Assembly: GCA_964399625.1 (NCBI GenBank) | Contig: CAYNSB010000039.1 | Span: 1 to 35,548 of the forward strand | DNA length: 35,548 nt | Source: CAYNSB01 sp964399625 | GTDB lineage: Bacteria; Planctomycetota; Phycisphaerae; Phycisphaerales; UBA1924 | Direction of reading: 5' to 3' | Shown: positions 16,653 through 23,322 of the stretch, in pieces | Layout of the letters: each line of letters starts with the position of its first letter | Numbering within the stretch: the first letter of the stretch is position 1 | Program-made: the position numbers and the translations under genes | The notes under the pieces: model-generated | What the model saw: the letters and a program-made list of their open reading frames with translations, nothing else | The model's database searches: none | What the model was told of the DNA's origin: nothing

Positions 16653-17570
16653 CTACCCCCCCACCTTCCGCGTCACGCTCACCGCCGCGTACAGCCCCGC
16701 CACACGCTCGCGCGGCAGCGTCCGCGCCGCGAACGCCGGGTTCAACGGCTGCAGGCGGATCATCGCCTCCCCCGATCCGTCCTTCTCGAAATACACCCGC
16801 TTGAACGTCGTCTCCTGGTCCGGCTCCAAGCGCGCGAAGCAGTCCATCCCCGACGCGATCGTCCGCGCCGGCGAGAACACCACGATGTCACCCTCGCGGT
16901 ACTCGGGCATCATCGAGTCGCCCACCACCCGCGCCGCGAACGCGTCCGGGTCCGCGATGTCCGGCGTGCGCACATACTCCCCCGCCACACGCGCCGGATA
17001 CCCAAGATCGGTGAACTCCCGCGGGTAGCCCGCCGCCACGCTGTTGATCAGCGGCACCTCCATCGGCAACGGGTCGGCGATGGGCGGCTCGGTCCCCGCG
17101 TCGCGCGATCGTCCCGCCGTCGCGCCGCCCTCGGGAGAGATCCGCTCCACGAGCCGGCGCAATTCGCCCGAGCGGTACGCGCGATCGAGCGCCCCGCCGC
17201 CACCGCCCAGGCGCTCGCCCGCCCCCCGCGCGCCGCTGGCGCTGAGGATCTCCGCCAGGCGCTGCGCGACCTTCTGCTCTACCTCCAGCGCGCTCACCCG
17301 CTCGCGGATCGCTGCGGGCGTGGACGCCCACTGCGCCACCTTCACCAGCGAGCCGGCCGGCATCGACAGTGCCCGCTCGATCCGCTCGAGCAGGTCCACG
17401 CTCGGCGGGTTCGCCCGCTTGCCCTGCTCGATCTGCCACAAGTAGCTCTTGGCGCACCCCACCATGTCCGCCACGCGCTGCAGCGTGAACTGACGCTCGC
17501 GCCGACGCTGTCCAATCAACGCCCCAACAGAGATCCCAAGCGTCCCGAGTTGTTCCGTGCTTGCTGTCAT
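16653..17570 (-). CDS. XRE/S24 self-cleaving repressor (CI/LexA type)
   Basis: A 305-residue transcription regulator. Residues ~14-68 form an XRE helix-turn-helix (FTLQRVADMVGCAKSYLWQIEQGKRANPPSVDLLERI). A linker with Gly-rich segments follows. The C-terminal domain is S24/LexA peptidase-like, with cleavage site Ala180-Gly181 (SVAAGYPREF), nucleophile Ser219 in VVGDSMMPEYREGD and general base Lys257 in TTFKRVYF. The Ala-Ser and Ser-Lys spacings (39 and 38 residues) match LexA/CI closely, so RecA-stimulated self-cleavage is plausible. It is divergently transcribed from the HTH/ATPase/GNAT/terminase unit and is likely its repressor. It is longer than a phage CI or LexA. The target sites are inferred in the 208-base gap. 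Confidence 0.9.
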   Translation of the reverse strand: MTASTEQLGTLGISVGALIGQRRRERQFTLQRVADMVGCAKSYLWQIEQGKRANPPSVDLLERIERALSMPAGSLVKVAQWASTPAAIRERVSALEVEQKVAQRLAEILSASGARGAGERLGGGGGALDRAYRSGELRRLVERISPEGGATAGRSRDAGTEPPIADPLPMEVPLINSVAAGYPREFTDLGYPARVAGEYVRTPDIADPDAFAARVVGDSMMPEYREGDIVVFSPARTIASGMDCFARLEPDQETTFKRVYFEKDGSGEAMIRLQPLNPAFAARTLPRERVAGLYAAVSVTRKVGG

Positions 17571-17659
17571 GGCCTTCGTGCAGCCTCCGCGTCAGCCCTG
17601 AATCTCGAGCGCATCACCCACCAGTGTGCGCCGGAATGCGGATATACCATACAGACACC

Positions 17660-17688
17660 TTGCGATATGTTCTAGTCCCAGGTAAAAA
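17660..17688 (+). promoter_or_regulatory. Candidate sigma-70 promoter of the HTH-ATPase-GNAT-terminase unit
   Basis: TTGCGA (17660-17665) and TAAAAA (17683-17688) are separated by exactly 17 bases, four of six matches each to the -35 and -10 consensus. The promoter lies in the most AT-rich part of the divergent region. The direct repeats at 17687 and 17708 overlap its -10/+1 zone. Confidence 0.4.
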
Positions 17689-17715
17689 TAGTGACGTTCG
17701 TTCTATGAATAGTGA
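17687..17715. repeat. Paired direct repeat AATAGTGA, 21 bases apart: candidate operators
   Basis: AATAGTGA occurs at 17687-17694 and again at 17708-17715, an exact 21-base spacing (two helical turns). The second copy is also part of a short dyad CTATGAATAG (17703-17712). In the gap between a self-cleaving repressor and the genes it probably controls, two phased copies are a reasonable operator pair. Binding is not shown. Confidence 0.4.
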
Positions 17716-17778
17716 ACAGATCGCAGGCCCCTGGTTGAGCGCAATGCCTCTTCACGGGCCCACTTACGGGGGTATCCG

Positions 17779-18333
17779 ATGCAGCACCAGCCGGCCGTTC
17801 CCGTCCCGTCCGCCTCGCTTTCAGGCCCCCGCCCGCCCGCGCCGGCCGCCCTCACTGGCCTACGGGGCGAGCAGGGCGACTGGGCGGTAGACCTCCGCCG
17901 TGCCCACCGGCGGGACCACGTCGAGACCATGATCACCCGCGCCGAATCCGCCCCCATTCCGCCCGAGGAGTTGTCGCTCCTTCGCGCCGCGTACGTCGAC
18001 GGCCGGACCGCCATCGAGATCGCCTCGATCGCCCTCGCGGCGTCCGCCTCCGCGCCCCCAACCCGCGCCCCAAGCTCCCGCGCGGTGCGCCGTCGCCTCC
18101 GCACCATCGCCCGCCGGGTCACCTCCCCGCTCTTTCTCTTCGTGCTGCGTCATCGCGACACCTGGCCTCCCGCGCGACGCAAGGTCGCCAACGCCTGCGT
18201 CCTGCAAGGGCTGTCGCTGCGCGAGACGGCCCGGATGCTGGGCCTCTCGCTCTACAACGTGCGCCGGCACCACGGCGCGATCCTCGCGCTCTTCGAGTCC
18301 ATCGCTCACGCACCGATGCGCCGCAGCGCCTGA
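17779..18333 (+). CDS. HTH protein, sigma-region-4-like
   Basis: A 184-residue protein with two possible helix-turn-helix segments. The first is PEELSLLRAAYVDGRTAIEIASIA (62-85). The second, LQGLSLRETARMLGLSLYNVRRHHGAIL (142-169), has the regular "LxxxSLRETAxxLGLSxxxVRxHH" shape of sigma-factor region 4 and related regulators. The N-terminal 45 residues are Pro/Ala-rich. No region 2 of a sigma factor is seen, so it is more likely a DNA-binding regulator or a small-terminase-like protein than a complete sigma factor. It heads the unit that continues with ATPase, GNAT and terminase; 25 bases separate it from the ATPase. A role in recognising DNA for the terminase is speculative. No close family is recognised with certainty. 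Confidence 0.7.
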   Translation: MQHQPAVPVPSASLSGPRPPAPAALTGLRGEQGDWAVDLRRAHRRDHVETMITRAESAPIPPEELSLLRAAYVDGRTAIEIASIALAASASAPPTRAPSSRAVRRRLRTIARRVTSPLFLFVLRHRDTWPPARRKVANACVLQGLSLRETARMLGLSLYNVRRHHGAILALFESIAHAPMRRSA

Positions 18334-18358
18334 GCACGCCGACCCCGGGGGGATTTCC

Positions 18359-19006
18359 ATGACCTTGAGCGCGCCATCGGCTCGCCTCATCCGCGCAGGC
18401 CTGATCTTCGGGCTCGAGCCCGGGCTGGACGCGCACGCGCCCCGCCAGCGGGCCGCGCGCCACGCCGCGCGACGGCTCGATCGCGCGCTCGCGCCGGGCG
18501 AGGTCGCGCTCATCTGCGGGCCCTCGGGCGCGGGAAAGTCGCTGATCGTGCGCGCCCTGCGCCATCGACTGGGGCGCCGCGCCATCGCAACCAGCCAGCG
18601 CTTCCGATCGCGCAGCGTGCTCGATGCCGTCGCCGCGCACACGCCGACGCTGGATTCGGCCCTGCAGATCCTGTCGGCGGCGGGGCTCGCGGACGCGACG
18701 CTGCTGGCGCGCCCCCCAAGGTTCCTCTCCGACGGGCAGAGGGCACGCCTGTCGCTGGCGATCGCGATGGCACGCCTGGGCAGTTCGGCGCCCCGCGGGC
18801 GCACGCTCGTCTGCGACGAGTTTGGCTCCACGCTCGACGCGATCACCGCCCTCGGTCTCTGCCGGACGGTGCGCCGATGGGCCGCGCGGACGGGAGCGCG
18901 CATCGTCGCCGCGACCTCGCGCGAGCGCATCATCGACGGGCTCGCCCCCCACGTCCTTGTGTGCGTGCGCCCCCCGCTTCACGCGGAGGTGCTGCGCGTG
19001 GCATGA
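18359..19006 (+). CDS. Small ABC-type ATPase (COG2401-like)
   Basis: A 215-residue soluble ATPase with the full set of ABC elements: Walker A GPSGAGKS (54-61), signature LSDGQRARLSLAIAMARL (123-140), Walker B TLVCDEFGSTLD (149-160, with catalytic Glu154 and a D-loop). The region after Walker A, TSQRFRSRSVLDAV, may supply the Q-loop (Gln80). The H-loop position reads IVAATSRERI, so the usual switch His appears to be replaced. There is no transmembrane domain or permease nearby. An ABC ATPase with an acetyltransferase domain is known as COG2401 (fused there in one chain); here the same pair is encoded by two coupled genes. The stop overlaps the start of the GNAT gene as ATGA. Its biological role is unknown. 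Confidence 0.8.
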   Translation: MTLSAPSARLIRAGLIFGLEPGLDAHAPRQRAARHAARRLDRALAPGEVALICGPSGAGKSLIVRALRHRLGRRAIATSQRFRSRSVLDAVAAHTPTLDSALQILSAAGLADATLLARPPRFLSDGQRARLSLAIAMARLGSSAPRGRTLVCDEFGSTLDAITALGLCRTVRRWAARTGARIVAATSRERIIDGLAPHVLVCVRPPLHAEVLRVA

Positions 19007-19761
19007 ACACATCCGAACTCCTCACGACGCCCCAGGCCCACTGGCGCCGGGCATTGCGGCGCGCGCCCGAGGGCGTCAACCCGGGCCAGCGCCTGCGCCT
19101 GCGCCCGGGCACGATCCACGACTACGACGCGCTGGGCGCGTTCCACTACCGCGCGGGGCGGCCCGCGACGTTCGTCCGGGTGATCACCCTCCGCGCCGCA
19201 GCGGACGCCCTCCCCGCGGCGGTGCTCGTGGTCTCCATGCCCACGCTCAATGGCGCGTGGCGCCGCGCCGCGTTCCCCGAGATGGCCCGCCTGCTGGACG
19301 CCAACGACAAGCGGGCGATCGCCCGCTGGATCAACGCGAACCTGCGGACGATCTCGCGCGTCGTCGTGGAGCCACGCTGGCGCGGGCTGGGGCTCGCGCA
19401 GCGCCTCGTGCGTTCGTACCTCCGCCGCCCGCTGACACGCTGCACCGAATCCGTCGCGACGATGGGCGCGTACTGCCCGTTCTTCGTCGCGGCGGGCATG
19501 ATCGAGCACCCGTGCGCGATGGGCCCGCGCGAGGCGCGACTTGCGCGCCTGCTCGCGCGTGAGGGCGTGCGCGTGGAATCGCTGGGCGAGGCGGTGCGCC
19601 GATCGGCCCGTCTCGCGCAGGACCTCCGCCGATGGGCGCGATCCTCGCGACGCACGCAACGCGTGGCGTGCGGTGATATCGCGGGCATCGTGCGTGCGGC
19701 CCAGTCCGCGCTCCTGGCCCGCCCCATCGCGTTCACGCACGTGTCGCGACTGAGAACATGA
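19003..19761 (+). CDS. GNAT-fold acetyltransferase, partner of the ABC ATPase
   Basis: A 252-residue protein. The central segment ISRVVVEPRWRGLGLAQRLVRSYL (117-140) is a GNAT motif A with RxxGxG/A (RWRGLGLA) for the acetyl-CoA pyrophosphate. MGAYCPFFVAAGM (154-166) is the typical late GNAT motif. The N-terminus (LRLRPGTIHDYDALGAFHYRAGRPATF) carries a first strand and helix. A basic C-terminal extension (about 195-252) is unusual. It overlaps the ATPase stop by ATGA and the following terminase gene is coupled, so the three proteins are probably made in fixed ratio. The known fused version (COG2401) supports partnership with the ATPase. The acetyl acceptor is unknown and a non-catalytic role is not excluded. 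Confidence 0.75.
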   Translation: MNTSELLTTPQAHWRRALRRAPEGVNPGQRLRLRPGTIHDYDALGAFHYRAGRPATFVRVITLRAAADALPAAVLVVSMPTLNGAWRRAAFPEMARLLDANDKRAIARWINANLRTISRVVVEPRWRGLGLAQRLVRSYLRRPLTRCTESVATMGAYCPFFVAAGMIEHPCAMGPREARLARLLAREGVRVESLGEAVRRSARLAQDLRRWARSSRRTQRVACGDIAGIVRAAQSALLARPIAFTHVSRLRT

Positions 19762-19772
19762 GGAGGTGGGTC

Positions 19773-21320
19773 ATGGGGGGGAGCGAGGTCCATCCGCCGG
19801 GCGAAGCGCCCACGACGCCCGACGATCTGGCGTCGTGGCTCGCGACGCACCTGGGCGTGCACACGCCGGCGCGGGGCCTGCTGGAGGGGCACGACGCGCC
19901 GCTGGCGTACCTCGCGCACGCGTTCTTCGAGGATGGTCGCTCGGGCGACCCCGCGCGCACGCCCGAGCCGCTGGACTCGCTCGTGTGGGCCAACCGCGGC
20001 GGGGGCAAGACGTTCCTCGCCGCCGTCGCCACGGCCCTGGACCTCGTCTTCAAGCCCGGCGTGCAGGTGCGCATCCTCGCGGGCTCGCTCGAGCAGGCCC
20101 AGCGCATGCACGCGCACTTGGCGATGCTCTTCGAGCGCCCGGGCCTGCGCGAGATAGTCCACGGGCGCATCACCACCCGGCGCGTCCGACTGACCAACGG
20201 CTCGTGCGCCGAGGTGCTCAGTTCCTCGCAAGCGTCGGTGCGTGGCACGCGCGTGCAGAAGATCCGCTGCGACGAGGTCGAGCTCTTCGATCCTCGCGTG
20301 TGGGATGCTGCGCAGCTCGCCACGCGCTCGGGCACGTGCGGGGGCGTGCTCGTGCCCGGGCGCATCGAGGCGTTCAGCACGATGCACATCCCGCACGGGC
20401 TCATGTCGCGCCTGGTCGGCGAGAGCGCCGGCGGCGCCCGGCGCATGTTCAAGTGGGGCGTGGTGGACGTGCTCGAGCGCTGCGGCGAAGAGCACGCCTG
20501 CCACGCCGCGATCGCCGACGCGCAGGGCGCGGCCACCCGCGAGTGCCCGCTCTGGCCTGAGTGCCGGGGTAGGGCCAAGGAGCGCGCAGGCTCCGGTCAC
20601 CTGAGCGTGCGCGACGCGATCGCTATGAAACGACGCGTGTCGCTGCCCCAGTGGGAATCGGAGATGCTGTGCCTACGGCCCCGCCGGGCCGACTGCGTCT
20701 ACCCCGAGTTCGATCCCACGATCCACGTGATCGACGATGCCGCCGCGGTGCCCGGCGCCAGCGACCCGCATCGCGCGGGCGAAGCGGCGGAGCCCGACGT
20801 CGTGGTGGGCATGGACTTCGGCTTCCGCAACCCCACCGCGATCCTGTGGGGGCATCTGCACGAGCGGCGCGACGACGTGCGCGTCCTGGTGATCGAGCGC
20901 GAGCGCATCGCCTCGTCGATGGTCCTCGCCGAGCACATCGAGGCCATCCGTGCCGGCCCGAGCCCGCGATGGATCGGCGTCGATCCCGCGGGTCGCCAGG
21001 TCAACGGTCAGACCGGCGTGTCCAACGTCCGCGTGCTGCGTGACGCGGGCTTCGACGTGCGCTCACGCCCGCTGGGTCTCGGCGCTGGGCTGCAACTGGT
21101 CCGAGCGAGGCTCAGCCCCGCCGACGGCGTGGCGCCCACGCTCCTCATCCGACGCTCATGCACGGGGCTGATCCGCGCGCTCGCCACGTACCACTACGAC
21201 CCGACACGTCCTGATTCACTCACGCCCGTCAAGGACGACGCGGACCACGCCGCCGACGCGCTGCGGTACATGGTCGTTGCGCTCGACCACGCGCACCGCA
21301 GCGCCACCAGTGAGTATTGA
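19773..21320 (+). CDS. Phage-type terminase large subunit
   Basis: A 515-residue DNA-packaging motor/nuclease. The ATPase half has Walker A ANRGGGKT (73-80), Walker B KIRCDEVELF with Asp167-Glu168, and a coupling motif FSTMH (201-205). The C-terminal half is an RNase H-like nuclease: GMDFGF (Asp348), IGVDPAGRQ (Asp404) and KDDADHAADALRYM (Asp488-Asp491 and Asp495), so all three expected acidic positions are present. A Cys cluster (Cys237, 243, 258, 264) lies between them. The start at 19773 is set by AGGAGG (19761-19766) six bases upstream; the ATG at 19758 that overlaps the GNAT stop is less likely. No small terminase, portal, capsid or tail gene lies within the window. It is either domesticated or the remnant of an integrated element. 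Confidence 0.88.
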   Translation: MGGSEVHPPGEAPTTPDDLASWLATHLGVHTPARGLLEGHDAPLAYLAHAFFEDGRSGDPARTPEPLDSLVWANRGGGKTFLAAVATALDLVFKPGVQVRILAGSLEQAQRMHAHLAMLFERPGLREIVHGRITTRRVRLTNGSCAEVLSSSQASVRGTRVQKIRCDEVELFDPRVWDAAQLATRSGTCGGVLVPGRIEAFSTMHIPHGLMSRLVGESAGGARRMFKWGVVDVLERCGEEHACHAAIADAQGAATRECPLWPECRGRAKERAGSGHLSVRDAIAMKRRVSLPQWESEMLCLRPRRADCVYPEFDPTIHVIDDAAAVPGASDPHRAGEAAEPDVVVGMDFGFRNPTAILWGHLHERRDDVRVLVIERERIASSMVLAEHIEAIRAGPSPRWIGVDPAGRQVNGQTGVSNVRVLRDAGFDVRSRPLGLGAGLQLVRARLSPADGVAPTLLIRRSCTGLIRALATYHYDPTRPDSLTPVKDDADHAADALRYMVVALDHAHRSATSEY

Positions 21321-21328
21321 GGATGGCG

Positions 21329-21616
21329 TCACGCCCCGGGCATGGGCGCGATCACCGGCAGGAGCTTGATCACGAACAGGTACGACCCGATCCACAGCGC
21401 CACGATGCCCAGGATGATCTGGATCGTCATCACCAGCACCGAGCGCGCGAACGCGCCCAGCCACGGGCCCTCCACCGCCTCAAGCTCGTGCATCCGCACG
21501 GCCTTGTACGCGACGGAGATCAGCAGCGCCAGCGGCAGCAGGAACGCCCACCACCACGGGCCCAGCGACAGCGGGTCGAGGAACGGGCGGTACGCGAGGG
21601 TCAGGGCCGGGTCCAT
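21329..21616 (-). CDS. Small integral membrane protein, unknown function
   Basis: A 95-residue protein with two clear membrane segments: WWWAFLLPLALLISVAYKAV (about 21-40) and ILGIVALWIGSYLFVIKLL (about 68-86), separated by a charged/amphipathic loop (RMHELEAVEGPW). I do not recognise the family. Its ATG follows the stop of the upstream gene directly (TAGATG), so the two are almost certainly one operon and their products may act together. Confidence 0.7.
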   Translation of the reverse strand: MDPALTLAYRPFLDPLSLGPWWWAFLLPLALLISVAYKAVRMHELEAVEGPWLGAFARSVLVMTIQIILGIVALWIGSYLFVIKLLPVIAPMPGA

Positions 21617-22192
21617 CTATCGCCCTTCCTTTCGCTCGCGCCGGGGCGTGTGGAACGCCGCATCGACGATGACGATGAGGTTGAGCATGCCCGCGACCGC
21701 GGCGAAGAGCGTGCCCAGCTCGTTCATCTTGCCCAGGCTCTTGGAGATGGGCGGCAAGCGGCCCTCGCCGCCGGGTCGCGCCAGACCCTGCGCATCGCGG
21801 ACCTCGTCGGGGCGCGGGGAGCGGGGCAGCGCGTTGGCCGCGTCCCGCACCTTGAAGTGGTTCTGGTGCGCCCAGTCCACGCCCCAGGCGATGGGCCCGA
21901 CGATCGCCTGCCCGGCGAACCAGACGGGGTTCTCGCGCCGGTCCACGCAGTCGATGCCGCCGATGAGCAGCCCGCTCACGAAAAGTCCTAGCACGCCCGC
22001 GGCGATGAGCGGGGCGCGCCGACGCTGCCCCAGCGACCAGTGCCCCAGCCCGGGCAGAACGATCGCGAGGATCATCGCCATGAGCTGGAACGCCTCGGGC
22101 TCCCGGGTGTTTGCCGGACCCGAGGGCTTCGCCGGTGGCGTGCCCGCGGTTCCGGGGGACGGGGGCGAGCTTGGCGCGGTGGGGATCGGCAT
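21617..22192 (-). CDS. Membrane protein, DUF6677-like
   Basis: A 191-residue protein. After a Pro/Ser/Thr-rich N-terminus it has membrane segments LMAMILAIVLPGLGHWSLGQ (about 37-56), then APLIAAGVLGLFVSGLLIGG, and near the C-terminus GTLFAAVAGMLNLIVIVDAAF. The "PGLGHWSLGQRRRAP" turn followed by a hydrophobic helix resembles the membrane families in which PGxGHxxxGxxxRG is conserved; I recall DUF6677 from planctomycetes as such a family but cannot confirm. The function is unknown. The start at 22192 is a good ATG with CTACACT 13 bases upstream on the same strand (22206-22212). The small membrane-protein gene follows immediately. Confidence 0.7.
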   Translation of the reverse strand: MPIPTAPSSPPSPGTAGTPPAKPSGPANTREPEAFQLMAMILAIVLPGLGHWSLGQRRRAPLIAAGVLGLFVSGLLIGGIDCVDRRENPVWFAGQAIVGPIAWGVDWAHQNHFKVRDAANALPRSPRPDEVRDAQGLARPGGEGRLPPISKSLGKMNELGTLFAAVAGMLNLIVIVDAAFHTPRRERKEGR

Positions 22193-22205
22193 GGGGGCGG
22201 TCCCG

Positions 22206-22211
22206 AGTGTA
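22206..22211 (-). promoter_or_regulatory. TACACT box upstream of the DUF6677-like gene
   Basis: On the minus strand CTACACT (22212-22206) ends 13 bases before the ATG. It is the same heptamer as at 13053 and 16044. The transcript leader would be only about seven bases. Confidence 0.35.
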
Positions 22212-22304
22212 GATCGTTCGCCCGGGGCGGGTGTAAGCGCGGGTCGGACGTTGGGGGCCGCCCGCGGGTGTGCGCACGTCCTGAAGTGACGCGCGGAAAG
22301 GAGT

Positions 22305-22332
22305 TTGACACCGGCGTGCGGGTCGGTACTGT
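22305..22332 (+). promoter_or_regulatory. Sigma-70 type promoter of the acidic-protein gene
   Basis: TTGACA (22305-22310, a perfect -35) is followed after 16 bases by TACTGT (22327-22332, three of six). It is the only perfect -35 noticed in a gap of this window, in an otherwise GC-rich divergent region, about 70 bases before the ATG at 22404. Confidence 0.5.
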
Positions 22333-22403
22333 TGCGGCGCTTGGGAGGCCGCGCGGATGGGCGCGCCGGCGGTGGATAGAACGCAGATCGAAGGGGAACA
22401 GGC

Positions 22404-22721
22404 ATGGCGAGGGAACTGCGAGTTCGTGCGGGGTCGGAGGTGGCGGGCATCGGGGCCGAGCGCGCGGGGTGGGCGATGAGCGCGGCGTCGGACCTGGGCG
22501 CTCCGGCGGGCGCGTCGATGCGTCTTGGTCCGAATCGTCCGTCGTGGTCCATGTATGACGAGGATGAGGACGAGGAGGAAGGGGACGACGCGTTCGCGGA
22601 CGATGACGTGGACGAGGACGACGAGGACTTCCTCGACGACGACGAGGATTTCATCGAGGACGACGAGGAGGAGGTCGAGGGGGAGGAAGAATTCGACGAT
22701 GACGACGACGACGAGCTGTAG
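22404..22721 (+). CDS. Small highly acidic protein
   Basis: A 105-residue protein. The first ~48 residues are of mixed composition; the remainder is almost only Asp and Glu (for example MYDEDEDEEEGDDAFADDD), ending DDDDDDEL. The sequence cannot fold as a globular domain and is likely a disordered polyanion that could act as a nucleic-acid mimic, a cation buffer or a protein-binding tail. It has a strong -35 upstream, and AAGGGG/ACAGG before the ATG. A start at the second Met (MYDEDED) about 145 bases later is possible. The function is unknown and the family is not recognised. Confidence 0.6.
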   Translation: MARELRVRAGSEVAGIGAERAGWAMSAASDLGAPAGASMRLGPNRPSWSMYDEDEDEEEGDDAFADDDVDEDDEDFLDDDEDFIEDDEEEVEGEEEFDDDDDDEL

Positions 22722-22782
22722 TCGTCCGTCGTGACGGGCGGGCTCGTCGTCGGGGGATCAGACCCCTCGCCGGAGGCCGCCC

Positions 22783-23244
22783 ATGTCCCAGAACGAATCG
22801 CACCCGGACCGCCGCGCGCCCCGCACCGTCGAGGCGGGCGAGGTTCCCAATCGTCGCCGCGCCTCGGACCGCGCGCCCACGGGCGAGCCCGGCGCGCCCG
22901 CGTACAACGGTCCCGACCGGCGCTCCTCCGACCGCGGCTCGCCCACGGGGCTGGAGCGTCGTCGCGGCCCCGGGCGCCGCCTGTCGGACTTCACCAAGGC
23001 CGCCGAGGAAGGGGAACTGAACAAGGAACAGTTCCTCTTCGTGATGGCGATCGAGGAGTTCAAGCGGGCCAACGCCAAGCAGTATCCGTCCTGGACCGAC
23101 GTGCTGGAGGTGGTGCGCCTGCTGGGGTACCGGAAGGTGCAGCAGACGGCCCTCAAGCTCCGCGCCGCCGAGGACTTCACGGAGAGCGCCGAGGCCCCCG
23201 CCGAGGTCCGCCCCAAGAAGTTCGAGGAGCGCGAGGCGGCGTAA
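22783..23244 (+). CDS. Uncharacterised protein with basic Arg-rich N-terminus
   Basis: A 153-residue protein with GGAGG (22772-22776) six bases before the ATG. The N-terminal 75 residues are disordered and Arg-rich with a recurring D-R-R or E-R-R theme (PDRRAPR, NRRRASDR, GPDRRSSDRG, LERRRGPGRRLSDF). The C-terminal part (KEQFLFVMAIEEFKRANAKQYPSWTDVLEVVRLLGYRKV, about 87-125) is a compact helical domain followed by an acidic end. The ordered part and its Trp suggest a small DNA- or protein-binding module, but I do not recognise it. It follows the acidic-protein gene by 61 bases and may be cotranscribed. Confidence 0.65.
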   Translation: MSQNESHPDRRAPRTVEAGEVPNRRRASDRAPTGEPGAPAYNGPDRRSSDRGSPTGLERRRGPGRRLSDFTKAAEEGELNKEQFLFVMAIEEFKRANAKQYPSWTDVLEVVRLLGYRKVQQTALKLRAAEDFTESAEAPAEVRPKKFEEREAA

Positions 23245-23308
23245 CGCGCCCCCGCGTCGTCGATCCCTGCCCGCCGCGCCCGCACGCACGACCGTCGGCA
23301 CAGATCGC

Positions 23309-23314
23309 TACCCT
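23309..23314 (+). promoter_or_regulatory. TACCCT -10-like box of the ABC ATPase gene
   Basis: CTACCCT (23308-23314) ends eight bases before the ATG at 23323, without a ribosome site in between. It fits the TAnnnT-near-start pattern. Confidence 0.3.
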
Positions 23315-23322
23315 CTGTGCCC

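Noticed and set aside
16653..21320. Complete prophage
   Set aside because: Only a repressor, HTH protein, ATPase, GNAT and terminase are present. No integrase, attachment repeats, portal, capsid or tail genes are seen on either side.
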